A stretch of 64,000 nt of DNA, from IMG/VR virus record IMGVR_UViG_3300037189_010507, positions 1-64,000 of that record, one strand, 5' to 3'. Under the pieces are notes generated by a model. That model saw only the letters and a list, made by a program, of their open reading frames with translations, searched no databases and had not been told where the DNA came from. Both the position numbers and the translations under genes were made by a program. This DNA is from a virus. Shown here one piece after another: positions 7,343 through 12,938 of the stretch (its first letter is position 1; every line of letters starts with the position of its first letter).

Positions 7343-7567
7343 ATGAGAAATCATTCATACATCACCCCAACACTTGATCACAACCTATTCCTAATTTCAT
7401 TCGCCCGCCCGCTTCGCATTCAGCGTAAGTATGTTGAATGCATTGTGCGTAAGCGTTTCAATGACACAATGTTGCGACACTACTCAGGTACTGTCATCAT
7501 TTTCAATGTGTCTCAAATTGACAAGCGCAATTTCCGTGTTCTCTGTCTCGTTACGCCAAAAGCGTAG
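7343..7567 (+). CDS. Array gene 3, small basic hypothetical
   Basis: 74 residues, basic and beta-rich (LFLISFARPLRIQRKYVECI, TVIIFNVSQIDKRNFRVLCL). The ATG at 7343 lies 6 nt after the -10 box; an earlier in-frame start at 7304 would lie in the -35 region. No family is recognised. The next hairpin starts 16 nt after the stop. Confidence 0.65.
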   Translation: MRNHSYITPTLDHNLFLISFARPLRIQRKYVECIVRKRFNDTMLRHYSGTVIIFNVSQIDKRNFRVLCLVTPKA

Positions 7568-7583
7568 CGAGATAGAGAGCTGG

Positions 7584-7622
7584 GCAGGTGTAACGCCTTG
7601 GCATAGCCAGCGTTACACCTGC
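7584..7622. repeat. Long-hairpin family member H2
   Basis: A perfect 13-bp stem, GCAGGTGTAACGC / GCGTTACACCTGC, around a 13-nt loop containing TTGGCATAGCCA. It may double as terminator for array gene 3, which has no other. Confidence 0.85.
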
Positions 7623-7683
7623 GTCTATGTAGTCACTCACTCAGGCAAATTTAGTGCAAATTCTGGAAATGTTTCTAGAAAGA

Positions 7684-7711
7684 TTGCTTTCCCAATTTTT
7701 TCAGTTATACT
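7684..7711 (+). promoter_or_regulatory. Promoter, array unit 4 (leaderless)
   Basis: -35 TTGCTT, 16-nt spacer, -10 TATACT, 7 nt to the ATG at 7719. TTTAGTGCAAATTC precedes it at about 7650, as in unit 3. Confidence 0.7.
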
Positions 7712-7718
7712 CTTACCT

Positions 7719-8003
7719 ATGAAGAAATACAACTCATTCCAAATGACACTGCTACCAACTCGTGAAAGCGAAGCAGGTCGTGACATTTACACCGTCTATG
7801 TAAGCATTCCCAACTATGAATTGGGTGATGATGTGCATTTTCTTGGACTTACCGCTCGTCAGGCGTTCTCTAGCGCAATGGAATTTATAAACGAAATTGT
7901 CGGGCGTATGTGCGCACATTGTAGCAACGTTACTCCTGCAAGTGATGAGACCTACCGCAACGCTGGAATTTGCCACTCTTGCTACGAAAAAATCTCGCTC
8001 TAA
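7719..8003 (+). CDS. Array gene 4, small protein with C-terminal zinc ribbon
   Basis: 94 residues. The N-terminal two thirds are beta-rich (DIYTVYVSIPNYELGDDVHF). The C-terminus has MCAHCSNV...GICHSCYEKI, a CxxC...CxxC knuckle likely to bind zinc. The ATG at 7719 is set by the promoter 7 nt upstream; longer in-frame readings cross hairpin H2. Interaction with host RNA polymerase or DNA is possible but not shown. Confidence 0.7.
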   Translation: MKKYNSFQMTLLPTRESEAGRDIYTVYVSIPNYELGDDVHFLGLTARQAFSSAMEFINEIVGRMCAHCSNVTPASDETYRNAGICHSCYEKISL

Positions 8004-8024
8004 GAAAAAGGACAGCACACAGGG

Positions 8025-8050
8025 GAGCGGGTCGCAAGACCCGCTCTTTT
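8025..8050 (+). terminator. Terminator of array gene 4
   Basis: GAGCGGGTC-GCAA-GACCCGCTC followed by TTTTCCTTTT. The same hairpin recurs at 8487, evidence of a duplicated unit end. Confidence 0.9.
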
Positions 8051-8060
8051 CCTTTTCCTG

Positions 8061-8099
8061 GCAGGTGTAAGAGTTCGGCATAGCCGTTCTTACACCTGC
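8061..8099. repeat. Long-hairpin family member H3
   Basis: A 12-bp stem GCAGGTGTAAGA / TCTTACACCTGC, with GGCATAGCC in the loop, very similar to H2. Confidence 0.85.
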
Positions 8100-8188
8100 T
8101 TGTCTAAACACAACATAGATTGAGCTTTTAGTGCAAAAAATTAGTTGTAGTGTACAAATACTTTTTTCAAGTTTTTTTGGAATTGGGG

Positions 8189-8216
8189 TTGTGTTTGCCT
8201 TTGCATTTGTTATACT
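8189..8216 (+). promoter_or_regulatory. Promoter, array unit 5
   Basis: -35 TTGTGT, 16-nt spacer, -10 TATACT. The upstream block TTTTTTTGGAATTGGGG is nearly repeated ahead of unit 7 (about 9814). Confidence 0.8.
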
Positions 8217-8222
8217 GTGTGT

Positions 8223-8243
8223 ATGGCAATAGCGCCAGAGTGA
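8223..8243 (+). CDS. Possible leaderless upstream peptide (6 residues)
   Basis: An ATG 6 nt after the -10 box encodes MAIAPE and stops 11 nt before the main gene. Spacing matches the leaderless starts of other units, so it may be a relic start or a regulatory upstream reading frame. Confidence 0.3.
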   Translation: MAIAPE

Positions 8244-8254
8244 AAGGAACTCCA

Positions 8255-8461
8255 ATGCGAGTCTTTGATAGCCCCGACAACAAACTGTCCGACATTCTTG
8301 ACCAAATGCAGGCAGAAGCCTGTTCTTGGGATGGCGTATTCTCAGCACAGTACATTGCAGGAGTGATTTACGCCTGCGAGTGGTTGCGTAACAGCGCAAG
8401 CAACCTGAGCGACAACGGCGTTCTCTTGAGCGAAGCAATCCTAGTTCCCCCAAAAAAATAG
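8255..8461 (+). CDS. Array gene 5, small acidic hypothetical
   Basis: 68 residues, helical and acidic (DNKLSDILDQMQAEACSWDG, IAGVIYACEWLRNSASNLSD). The ATG at 8255 follows GAAAGGA at proper spacing, so this unit uses a normal ribosome site. A longer in-frame reading from 8150 crosses the promoter and is rejected. No family is recognised. Confidence 0.65.
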   Translation: MRVFDSPDNKLSDILDQMQAEACSWDGVFSAQYIAGVIYACEWLRNSASNLSDNGVLLSEAILVPPKK

Positions 8462-8486
8462 AAAGGAGAGTTTTTCTTCTGCGGGA

Positions 8487-8514
8487 AGAGCGGGTCGCAA
8501 GACCCGCTCTTTTG
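8487..8514 (+). terminator. Terminator of array gene 5
   Basis: Same GAGCGGGTC-GCAA-GACCCGCTC stem as at 8025, followed by TTTTGCTTTT. Confidence 0.9.
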
Positions 8515-8522
8515 CTTTTCTG

Positions 8523-8562
8523 GCGGGTGTAAATCTTATTGGCTCCGCCGATTTACACCCGC
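8523..8562. repeat. Long-hairpin family member H4
   Basis: A 12-bp stem GCGGGTGTAAAT / ATTTACACCCGC around a loop with GGCTCCGCC. Confidence 0.85.
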
Positions 8563-8601
8563 AGGTACGAAATAACAACACATAAAGATTTGAGTATGTG
8601 C

Positions 8602-8630
8602 TTGTAATTGTGTTTGGTAACTGATAAGGT
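8602..8630 (+). promoter_or_regulatory. Promoter, array unit 6a (leaderless)
   Basis: -35 TTGTAA, 17-nt spacer, -10 TAAGGT, 6 nt to the GTG at 8637. The spacer itself contains TTGTGTTTG. The -10 is weak but the spacing fits the array rule. Confidence 0.55.
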
Positions 8631-8636
8631 GAAGCC

Positions 8637-8849
8637 GTGACAAACACAAACAAGCCGACTGAAATTACAGAGGCACAATCAGCACCCCGTTTCTACCAAG
8701 AGTTAGTCAAGGACTTGACTGAGACCCTTGCCCTCGGAGACTTTCAGGAACTGTTCCTGGACTTCTTGGCTTACTACGAGGACAACCTTGAGGTTCTCAA
8801 GATGGCTCGTCTGTGCTACGCAGACCTCATAACCGAAATCTACGGCTAA
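8637..8849 (+). CDS. Array gene, acidic helical hypothetical
   Basis: 70 residues with a GTG start fixed by the promoter. Acidic and helical (FYQELVKDLTETLALGDFQE, LVKDL, YYEDNLEVLKMA). Acidic small early proteins often mimic DNA or bind host enzymes, but that is speculation here. Family not recognised. Confidence 0.65.
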   Translation: MTNTNKPTEITEAQSAPRFYQELVKDLTETLALGDFQELFLDFLAYYEDNLEVLKMARLCYADLITEIYG

Positions 8850-8870
8850 GACCCCCCAGCCCCCCCAGCG

Positions 8871-8900
8871 GACCCCCTCTCGGAGCGAGAGGGGGTCTTG
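8871..8900 (+). terminator. Terminator
   Basis: A 12-bp stem GACCCCCTCTCG / CGAGAGGGGGTC with a 3-nt loop, then TTG. Confidence 0.85.
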
Positions 8901-8906
8901 CTATGT

Positions 8907-8945
8907 GCGGGTGTAGACGCTCGGCTCCGCTCGCTCCCACACCCG
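8907..8945. repeat. Long-hairpin family member H5 (imperfect)
   Basis: GCGGGTGT pairs with ACACCCGT around an inner GACGCTCGGCTCCGC-type loop, and GTGTAATAA follows at once. Confidence 0.6.
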
Positions 8946-9121
8946 TGTAATAAAAGTAAATATACCTTTATGTAGAGTATACAAATTCCAATTGATATTG
9001 ACTTTCCTGCAGGCGGGTGTGGTGCAAAGCAAACGCAGTGATCCACACCCGCAAGCTTGATACGATCGTTCCGAGCGTTTTTAGTAGAAAAATGTAATCA
9101 AAAAAAAAATTGTGTTAGTGG
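8946..9121. other. Non-coding inter-unit region with extra hairpin
   Basis: No gene seen. It contains ACCTTTATG at 8964, AGTATACAAATTCCAATTG, hairpin H6 and TTTAGTAGAAAAATG ahead of the next promoter. It is the only inter-unit gap with two family hairpins, so a cassette may have been lost between them. Confidence 0.5.
9013..9052. repeat. Long-hairpin family member H6
   Basis: A 10-bp stem GCGGGTGTGG / CCACACCCGC. Its whole sequence is almost the reverse complement of H11 at 12211, including the loop. Confidence 0.85.
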
Positions 9122-9150
9122 TTGTATTTACCAATGGAGTGCCTTAGTAT
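9122..9150 (+). promoter_or_regulatory. Promoter, array unit 6b (leaderless)
   Basis: -35 TTGTAT, 17-nt spacer, -10 TAGTAT, 6 nt (GTCCTT) to the ATG at 9157. Confidence 0.8.
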
Positions 9151-9156
9151 GTCCTT

Positions 9157-9639
9157 ATGGCATCAACACCTAAGACTACTGCTAAGCAGGGTCGCAATAC
9201 CAAGTCCACCCCGACCGCAAAGGTCACCTACACGGCAGTAATGGCGCACATCTCTAGTGCTCGTAGTTTCCGTCTAGCACAAGGCGCAAAGGCTAACTAC
9301 GACAATGAAGGCGCACAACTACTTGCAAAGGCTGTCGTGAGAGCGTCTGCTATGCCAACAATGGCGAGCGAAGGTATCACTACCGACAAGGCTCGCCCAA
9401 TGGCTCAAGCTCGCCGTGAGTTTGCTCGCACTCGTAAGGCTCATCTGCTCAATGTTTCCGACATTCTCGGTGAAGGTAAGAATGGCGAGATTATCCACGA
9501 CCGCCCCGAAAACACCATTCGCATTCGCCTTGCGTCTATCGCTAAGGCTATGGGACTTCCAGCAGACACCTACTACGCCGTGAGAGCGAATGAATACGCC
9601 GTAGGCGACATTCCGCAAGTGTTCATCGTTCGCAAATAG
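9157..9639 (+). CDS. Array gene 6, paralogue of array gene 2
   Basis: 160 residues with the blocks listed for the 6627 gene: ANYDNEGAQLLAKA, RREFARTRKAHLLN, ILGEGKNGEIIHDRPEN and AMGLPADTYYAVR, ending in PQVFIVRK. The N-terminal 25 residues are a basic Ser/Thr/Lys tail, as in many nucleoid-type proteins. The two paralogues are separated by four unrelated genes, which implies duplication within the array. Leaderless start. Nucleic-acid binding is inferred. Confidence 0.75.
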   Translation: MASTPKTTAKQGRNTKSTPTAKVTYTAVMAHISSARSFRLAQGAKANYDNEGAQLLAKAVVRASAMPTMASEGITTDKARPMAQARREFARTRKAHLLNVSDILGEGKNGEIIHDRPENTIRIRLASIAKAMGLPADTYYAVRANEYAVGDIPQVFIVRK

Positions 9640-9662
9640 CGAACGCCTAACCGCCCCCCAAT

Positions 9663-9692
9663 GAAGCCCGCCCTAAGGGGCGGGCTTCACCT
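9663..9692 (+). terminator. Terminator of array gene 6
   Basis: An 11-bp stem GAAGCCCGCCC / GGGCGGGCTTC, then ACCTTG. Confidence 0.85.
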
Positions 9693-9699
9693 TGTACGG

Positions 9700-9738
9700 G
9701 CGGGCGTAAGATCTGCGCAAGCTTGATCTTACGCCCGC
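9700..9738. repeat. Long-hairpin family member H7
   Basis: A perfect 14-bp stem GCGGGCGTAAGATC / GATCTTACGCCCGC. One base later an exact TGTAATATTACA begins (9740), then ACCTTTATG (9757). Confidence 0.9.
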
Positions 9739-9827
9739 GTGTAATATTACATTGAGACCTTTATGTTTAGTACATAATTTCAAATTATGATTACCTAGAA
9801 AAAATAGAAACATTTTTGGAATTGGGG

Positions 9828-9856
9828 TTGTGTTTCTGTATTCGTTTAGTTAGTAT
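9828..9856 (+). promoter_or_regulatory. Promoter, array unit 7
   Basis: -35 TTGTGT, 17-nt spacer, -10 TAGTAT, with a leader of about 30 nt before the gene. Confidence 0.8.
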
Positions 9857-9894
9857 GTACATACAAGGCGCAAGCCCCTAACGAAAGAAAGAAA

Positions 9895-10185
9895 ATGAAA
9901 GTTCCAGAATTTGCAACTCATTCAGTTATCCGTTTAGAAATGCCATACGAAATGTATCGTTGGGTTCTGTATTGCTTGGCTACCTACGACAACCCCAGAG
10001 ACCACGACGCAGTTGAGTTGCATAAAAATGCTTTTGAGTTTGCAGAATCTTTGGGTGCAGAATCTCCTCACCATTTCATTTCAGAAAATCTTCCGTTTAT
10101 GCAATGCTACTACACCCAATTAGTAAAACTATCGCAGACTGCGACAGAGCAGGCAAGAATCGTTTTAGAAGCGCTTGAGGGTTAG
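9895..10185 (+). CDS. Array gene 7, helical hypothetical
   Basis: 96 residues, acidic and helical, with an aromatic-rich centre (EMPYEMYRWVLYCLATYD) and ISENLPFMQCYYTQLVKL. The ATG follows CGAAAGAAAGAAA. Single-gene unit with its own promoter and terminator. Family not recognised. Confidence 0.65.
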   Translation: MKVPEFATHSVIRLEMPYEMYRWVLYCLATYDNPRDHDAVELHKNAFEFAESLGAESPHHFISENLPFMQCYYTQLVKLSQTATEQARIVLEALEG

Positions 10186-10189
10186 TCCG

Positions 10190-10215
10190 TTGGGGGCAGG
10201 TAACACTGCCCCCAT
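10190..10215 (+). terminator. Terminator of array gene 7
   Basis: GGGGGCA / TGCCCCC stem around GGTAACAC. The T-run is weak. Confidence 0.65.
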
Positions 10216-10221
10216 AAGCGG

Positions 10222-10260
10222 GCAGGTGTAAGACTCTTGCTTTGCGAGTCTTACACCTGC
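10222..10260. repeat. Long-hairpin family member H8
   Basis: A perfect 15-bp stem GCAGGTGTAAGACTC / GAGTCTTACACCTGC around TTGCTTTGC. TGTAATGTTACA follows 5 nt later. Confidence 0.9.
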
Positions 10261-10453
10261 GTCTGTAATGTTACACGATAATAAAAATTGAGTGTGTATA
10301 TGTAATATTACTTAGACTATCTTTATGGATGTAATATTACAATCTTGAACTTTATGGAGCTGTGTAATATAAGAGATCCTGTGTAATATAAGCTGTAATT
10401 TTAGAAAAACCCGTGTAATACTAGAAAAAATCTGAAAAAATGTGGAAAAGTGC
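10261..10453. repeat. TGTAAT-type palindrome and half-site cluster
   Basis: No gene. It contains TGTAATGTTACA, an exact TGTAATATTACA (10330), two GTGTAATATAAG half-sites (10362, 10381), GTGTAATACTAG and two CTTTATGGA motifs. Probably protein-binding DNA. Confidence 0.65.
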
Positions 10454-10482
10454 TTGTGTTCTCTGGGTATCTCCTGTATCTT
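10454..10482 (+). promoter_or_regulatory. Promoter, array unit 8
   Basis: -35 TTGTGT, 17-nt spacer, -10 TATCTT. Leader of about 60 nt before the gene. Confidence 0.7.
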
Positions 10483-10549
10483 TATAAATACCAAAGGGAA
10501 ACGCCCCGATGGTGCGGAAAGTATCCGTTACACACAGTTAGGAAAAACA

Positions 10550-10840
10550 ATGGAGTTTGAGTTCATTGATGAAAATGAAATTCAGGCAGTGCGCCGTGGA
10601 CGTAAGTCCACCGCCCCCCCTGAATTGGTAGAAGCCCTTGCGAAAATGCCAAAGGGTCAGGCAGTCCGTATCAAGGGAATGAAGTTAGACCCAAGTTCCC
10701 CCGACTACAAGAATGACAAGGCTTCCGTATCGGCAAGCATTCGCAGTGCTGGCAAGTTGGCAGGGGTGAAGGTTGCTATCTCGTGGTCACCTGATGGTGT
10801 TCCACAGGTAAAGACCAAGGTGGTCAGGGCTAAAAAGTAG
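10550..10840 (+). CDS. Array gene 8, FEFIDE-family protein
   Basis: 96 residues. It starts MEFEFIDENEI, has an RRGRKSTAPPEL basic patch, then PKGQAVRIKG and ASIRSAGKLAGVKVAISW. The 11793 and 12446 proteins share this order throughout. The basic patch and the paired small alpha/beta segments suggest a DNA-binding domain. The ATG at 10550 follows AGGAAAAACA; an upstream reading from 10442 crosses the promoter. Function inferred only. Confidence 0.75.
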   Translation: MEFEFIDENEIQAVRRGRKSTAPPELVEALAKMPKGQAVRIKGMKLDPSSPDYKNDKASVSASIRSAGKLAGVKVAISWSPDGVPQVKTKVVRAKK

Positions 10841-10881
10841 TACCCCCCTACTGCTTTCGCAGTCCTACCTAGCCCCCGTTA

Positions 10882-10909
10882 CCCCGCCCGCCCTAATCAG
10901 GCGGGCGGG
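10882..10909 (+). terminator. Terminator overlapping hairpin H9
   Basis: CCCGCCCGCC / GGCGGGCGGG stem. Its right arm is also the left arm of H9, so only one can form at a time. Confidence 0.65.
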
Positions 10910-10944
10910 CGTAATGAAGTCGTTCCTTTGTTCATTACGCCCGC
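10905..10944. repeat. Long-hairpin family member H9
   Basis: A 14-bp stem GCGGGCGTAATGAA / TTCATTACGCCCGC followed by TTTTCT, which could itself terminate transcription. Confidence 0.9.
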
Positions 10945-10984
10945 TTTTCTAATCGTAACATTACACACAAATTTAGTATGAAAT

Positions 10985-11013
10985 TGTAATATTACACACC
11001 TTGTAATATTACA
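10985..11013. repeat. Two exact TGTAATATTACA palindromes, 17 bp apart
   Basis: Exact copies at 10985 and 11002. A TTTAGTATGAAATTG element lies immediately upstream. Confidence 0.9.
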
Positions 11014-11066
11014 TAGATGTCCGGAAAATGCAGTAAATAATTTTTTGCTGTAATATTAGGAAATGG

Positions 11067-11095
11067 TTGTTTTGGCCTTGGCTATCTGGTAGTCT
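11067..11095 (+). promoter_or_regulatory. Promoter, array unit 9
   Basis: -35 TTGTTT, 17-nt spacer, -10 TAGTCT, 7 nt to an ATG at 11103. Confidence 0.7.
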
Positions 11096-11120
11096 TTCAT
11101 TTATGAAAGGAGGTAGCCAT

Positions 11121-11246
11121 ATGAAGCTTGCAGTACTTTACCCGAACGGGCACAAGTCTCCAATTTCGGAGGAGCAAGTCGCAAAGTACGGGCTGCGAGT
11201 AGGAATGCTCACACCGTTCACGCGCTTGCCAATCGTGGAACTCTAG
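11121..11246 (+). CDS. Array gene 9, 41-residue peptide
   Basis: Encodes MKLAVLYPNGHKSP... ending RLPIVEL, a small compact protein missed by length cutoffs. The ATG at 11121 has a perfect AAAGGAGG ribosome site. A second in-frame ATG at 11103 lies 7 nt after the -10 box and would give a leaderless product with MKGGSH added; in that reading the ribosome site is coding. Family unknown. Confidence 0.7.
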   Translation: MKLAVLYPNGHKSPISEEQVAKYGLRVGMLTPFTRLPIVEL

Positions 11247-11264
11247 AGTTACACGGTGAGAACG

Positions 11265-11292
11265 GGGGAGGGTCTAATGACCCTCCCCTATT
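11265..11292 (+). terminator. Terminator of array gene 9
   Basis: A 10-bp stem GGGGAGGGTC / GACCCTCCCC with a TAAT loop, then TATTCTT. Confidence 0.85.
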
Positions 11293-11322
11293 CTTACAGA
11301 GCACTGTGTAACATTACAGAGG

Positions 11323-11361
11323 GCGGGCGTAAGGTTCACACTCTTGTAACCTTACGCCCGC
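11323..11361. repeat. Long-hairpin family member H10
   Basis: A perfect 14-bp stem GCGGGCGTAAGGTT / AACCTTACGCCCGC, directly followed by TGTAAGATTACA. Confidence 0.9.
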
Positions 11362-11432
11362 ATGTAAGATTACACCATGCGAGTAGATTTTAGTATGAAA
11401 TTGCAATATTACACGGTAATGGAGATCCGATC

Positions 11433-11530
11433 GTGTAATATAAGCGATCGTGTAATATAAGACCGTGTAATAATAAATCGTGTAACTTTATGTCAAGCTG
11501 TGTAACATAAGAGATCTCGTGTAACATAAG
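11433..11530. repeat. Six tandem GTGTAAYATAAG half-sites
   Basis: Copies or near copies begin at 11433, 11450, 11465, 11480, 11500 and 11519, with 15-20 bp spacing. They are a half-site version of TGTAATATTACA and lie upstream of the unit 10 promoter, so cooperative repressor or activator binding is plausible. Confidence 0.8.
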
Positions 11531-11577
11531 AAACTGAGATACTTGCACACTACAAGTATTATTTTTTCTGTTTGACG

Positions 11578-11606
11578 TTGTGTTTGCCGATTAGTTCGGT
11601 TAGAGT
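11578..11606 (+). promoter_or_regulatory. Promoter, array unit 10
   Basis: -35 TTGTGT, 17-nt spacer, -10 TAGAGT. Confidence 0.75.
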
Positions 11607-11792
11607 TCTACTTGTCAGATTGACACTCGGTTACGGGGTCGGTTAGGCAGGGATTTTTCCCTAGCATTTTCCGCCCGTTTCGGTTCTGACCTAGCAAGAG
11701 TGAAGGGTCGTAGTAGGCGCACCATAATTCCCTACAAGTCACCATTGGCAACGGTGATTATTCACAAAAAACTTTCAAGAAAGGCTTTCATA
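11607..11792 (+). other. Unusually long 5' leader of array gene 10
   Basis: About 180 nt between promoter and start codon, against 6-60 nt in the other units. It can fold small stems (AGGGA/TCCCT near 11653, CACC/GGTG near 11742). A reading frame open from 11700 has no ribosome site. Post-transcriptional control is possible. Confidence 0.45.
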
Positions 11793-12095
11793 ATGGATTT
11801 TGAATTTATTGATGAAGGCGACATTGAAGGCGTCAAGCGTGGTCGCAAGTCGCAAGTTCCGCAAGAGCTCATTGACTTGTTCAAGGCTATCCCAGCAGGC
11901 AAGGCAGTCCGACTGTCTGAGTTTGCAGGAGACCCAACAGACCCCGATTACAAGACACACAAGCAGAACGCAGGTTCTACTATCCGTCAGGCTAGTAAGC
12001 AGGCAGGCATTGAAATTCGCATTTCATGGTCTCCTGCAGGCGTTCCGCAGGTGTCTCGTAAAGCGCCTAAGAAGTCTGCCAAGTCTGCCAAGTAA
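11793..12095 (+). CDS. Array gene 10, FEFIDE-family protein
   Basis: 100 residues. MDFEFIDEGDI, KRGRKSQVPQEL, PAGKAVRLSEFAGDPTDPDY and STIRQASKQAGIEIRISWS align with the 10550 protein over the whole length. It ends in a Lys/Ser tail (KKSAKSAK) typical of DNA-binding proteins. The ATG follows AAGAAAGG. This is the last gene of the plus-strand array. Confidence 0.75.
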   Translation: MDFEFIDEGDIEGVKRGRKSQVPQELIDLFKAIPAGKAVRLSEFAGDPTDPDYKTHKQNAGSTIRQASKQAGIEIRISWSPAGVPQVSRKAPKKSAKSAK

Positions 12096-12112
12096 TTAGG
12101 CAGGCGTAGCGC

Positions 12113-12200
12113 ACATACCGCCAAGAGTGCCGAAGCACTGCAACGGTATGGGAAATGTAACCCCGACACACTCGCCAAGTGTGTCGGGGTTCTTTTTTTT
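12113..12200 (+). terminator. Structured end of array gene 10
   Basis: A nested hairpin (CATACCG...CGGTATG enclosing AGTGC-CGAA-GCACT) is followed by a strong terminator: CCCCGACACACT / AGTGTGTCGGGG and a TTCTTTTTTTT tail. Confidence 0.9.
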
Positions 12201-12210
12201 CTGCTTACGG

Positions 12211-12249
12211 GCGGGTGTGGATCACTGCGTTTGCTACGCACCACACCCG
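12211..12249. repeat. Long-hairpin family member H11
   Basis: CGGGTGTGG / CCACACCCG stem followed by TGTAATGTTACA. The loop is in the opposite orientation to H6. Confidence 0.85.
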
Positions 12250-12373
12250 TGTAATGTTACACATCTTTATCATAAATTATAATACATATTTGTAATCACA
12301 TTATAGATAATATATTTTATTACCTTTATGTAATCTTTATGGGGGTATGTAATATTACATTAGATCGCGCAAA
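12250..12373. other. Non-coding, AT-rich convergent region
   Basis: No gene. It holds TGTAATGTTACA, ACCTTTATG (12322) and an exact TGTAATATTACA (12348), lying between the end of the array and the minus-strand gene's terminator. Confidence 0.6.
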
Positions 12374-12413
12374 TAAAAAAAAGAGAAAGGGTAGCATTTC
12401 TGCTACCCTTTCC
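12374..12413 (-). terminator. Minus-strand terminator
   Basis: Read on the minus strand, AAAGGGTAGCA / TGCTACCCTTT is followed by CTCTTTTTTTTATTT. It ends the 12446-12760 gene. Confidence 0.9.
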
Positions 12414-12445
12414 CGGACTCTTAGTGAACTATTTGGTTTCTTTAT

Positions 12446-12760
12446 TTAGGAAACTTTTTTCGCGTATGGAACATTCTTTATGTCCCAAGTAATGCGAACC
12501 TTTTTCCAACCCGCAATTTTTGCCTGATTGCGGATAATTGCTGAGTTTGCAGCCTTAGCAGTTTTCTTATCTTCTGCCGTAACAAAATCGTTACCCAATG
12601 CCAAGTTTCCTACCTTGACAATTTGACCAACTTTTGCCTTAGCAAAAAACTCAACCATCTCAGGAATAACGACAGCCTTACGCCCACGTTTTACTGAGTC
12701 AATTTCTGATTCGTCAATGAACTCAAATGAGAATCCATTATTTTCGTCTTTTGGAGCCAT
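12446..12760 (-). CDS. FEFIDE-family protein, minus-strand copy
   Basis: 104 residues. GFSFEFIDESEIDSVKRGRK, a KVGQIVKVG strand and IIRNQAKIAGWKKVRITWD align it with the 10550 and 11793 proteins, with a short N-terminal extension. It is the most AT-rich copy, on the opposite strand, as if adapted to the rest of the genome. Upstream on the minus strand TTGTTTGCC resembles the array promoter. DNA binding is inferred. Confidence 0.75.
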   Translation of the reverse strand: MAPKDENNGFSFEFIDESEIDSVKRGRKAVVIPEMVEFFAKAKVGQIVKVGNLALGNDFVTAEDKKTAKAANSAIIRNQAKIAGWKKVRITWDIKNVPYAKKVS

Positions 12761-12893
12761 TTTTATCTCTTTTCTTTTAGTTATTTGGCTATTTATTTGA
12801 CACGTTCACCGAGTCAATTATCACGATAGCGGGTGGAATGGCAAACAACTACCGATAAATAAAAAAATATAAAAAAGATCCATTTCTGAATAG

Positions 12894-12931
12894 AATACGC
12901 GATCTAAAGATCAGCTCAATACGCGATCTAA
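12894..12931. repeat. Direct repeat AATACGCGATCTAA x2
   Basis: Two exact 14-base copies, 24 bp apart (12894 and 12918), each containing GATC. Confidence 0.85.
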
Positions 12932-12938
12932 TCCAAGA

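Noticed and set aside
7752-8453. 233-residue minus-strand frame across array units 4 and 5
   Set aside because: It crosses two promoters, a terminator and hairpin H3 on the opposite strand, and its protein has no recognisable motif; GC-rich antisense frame.
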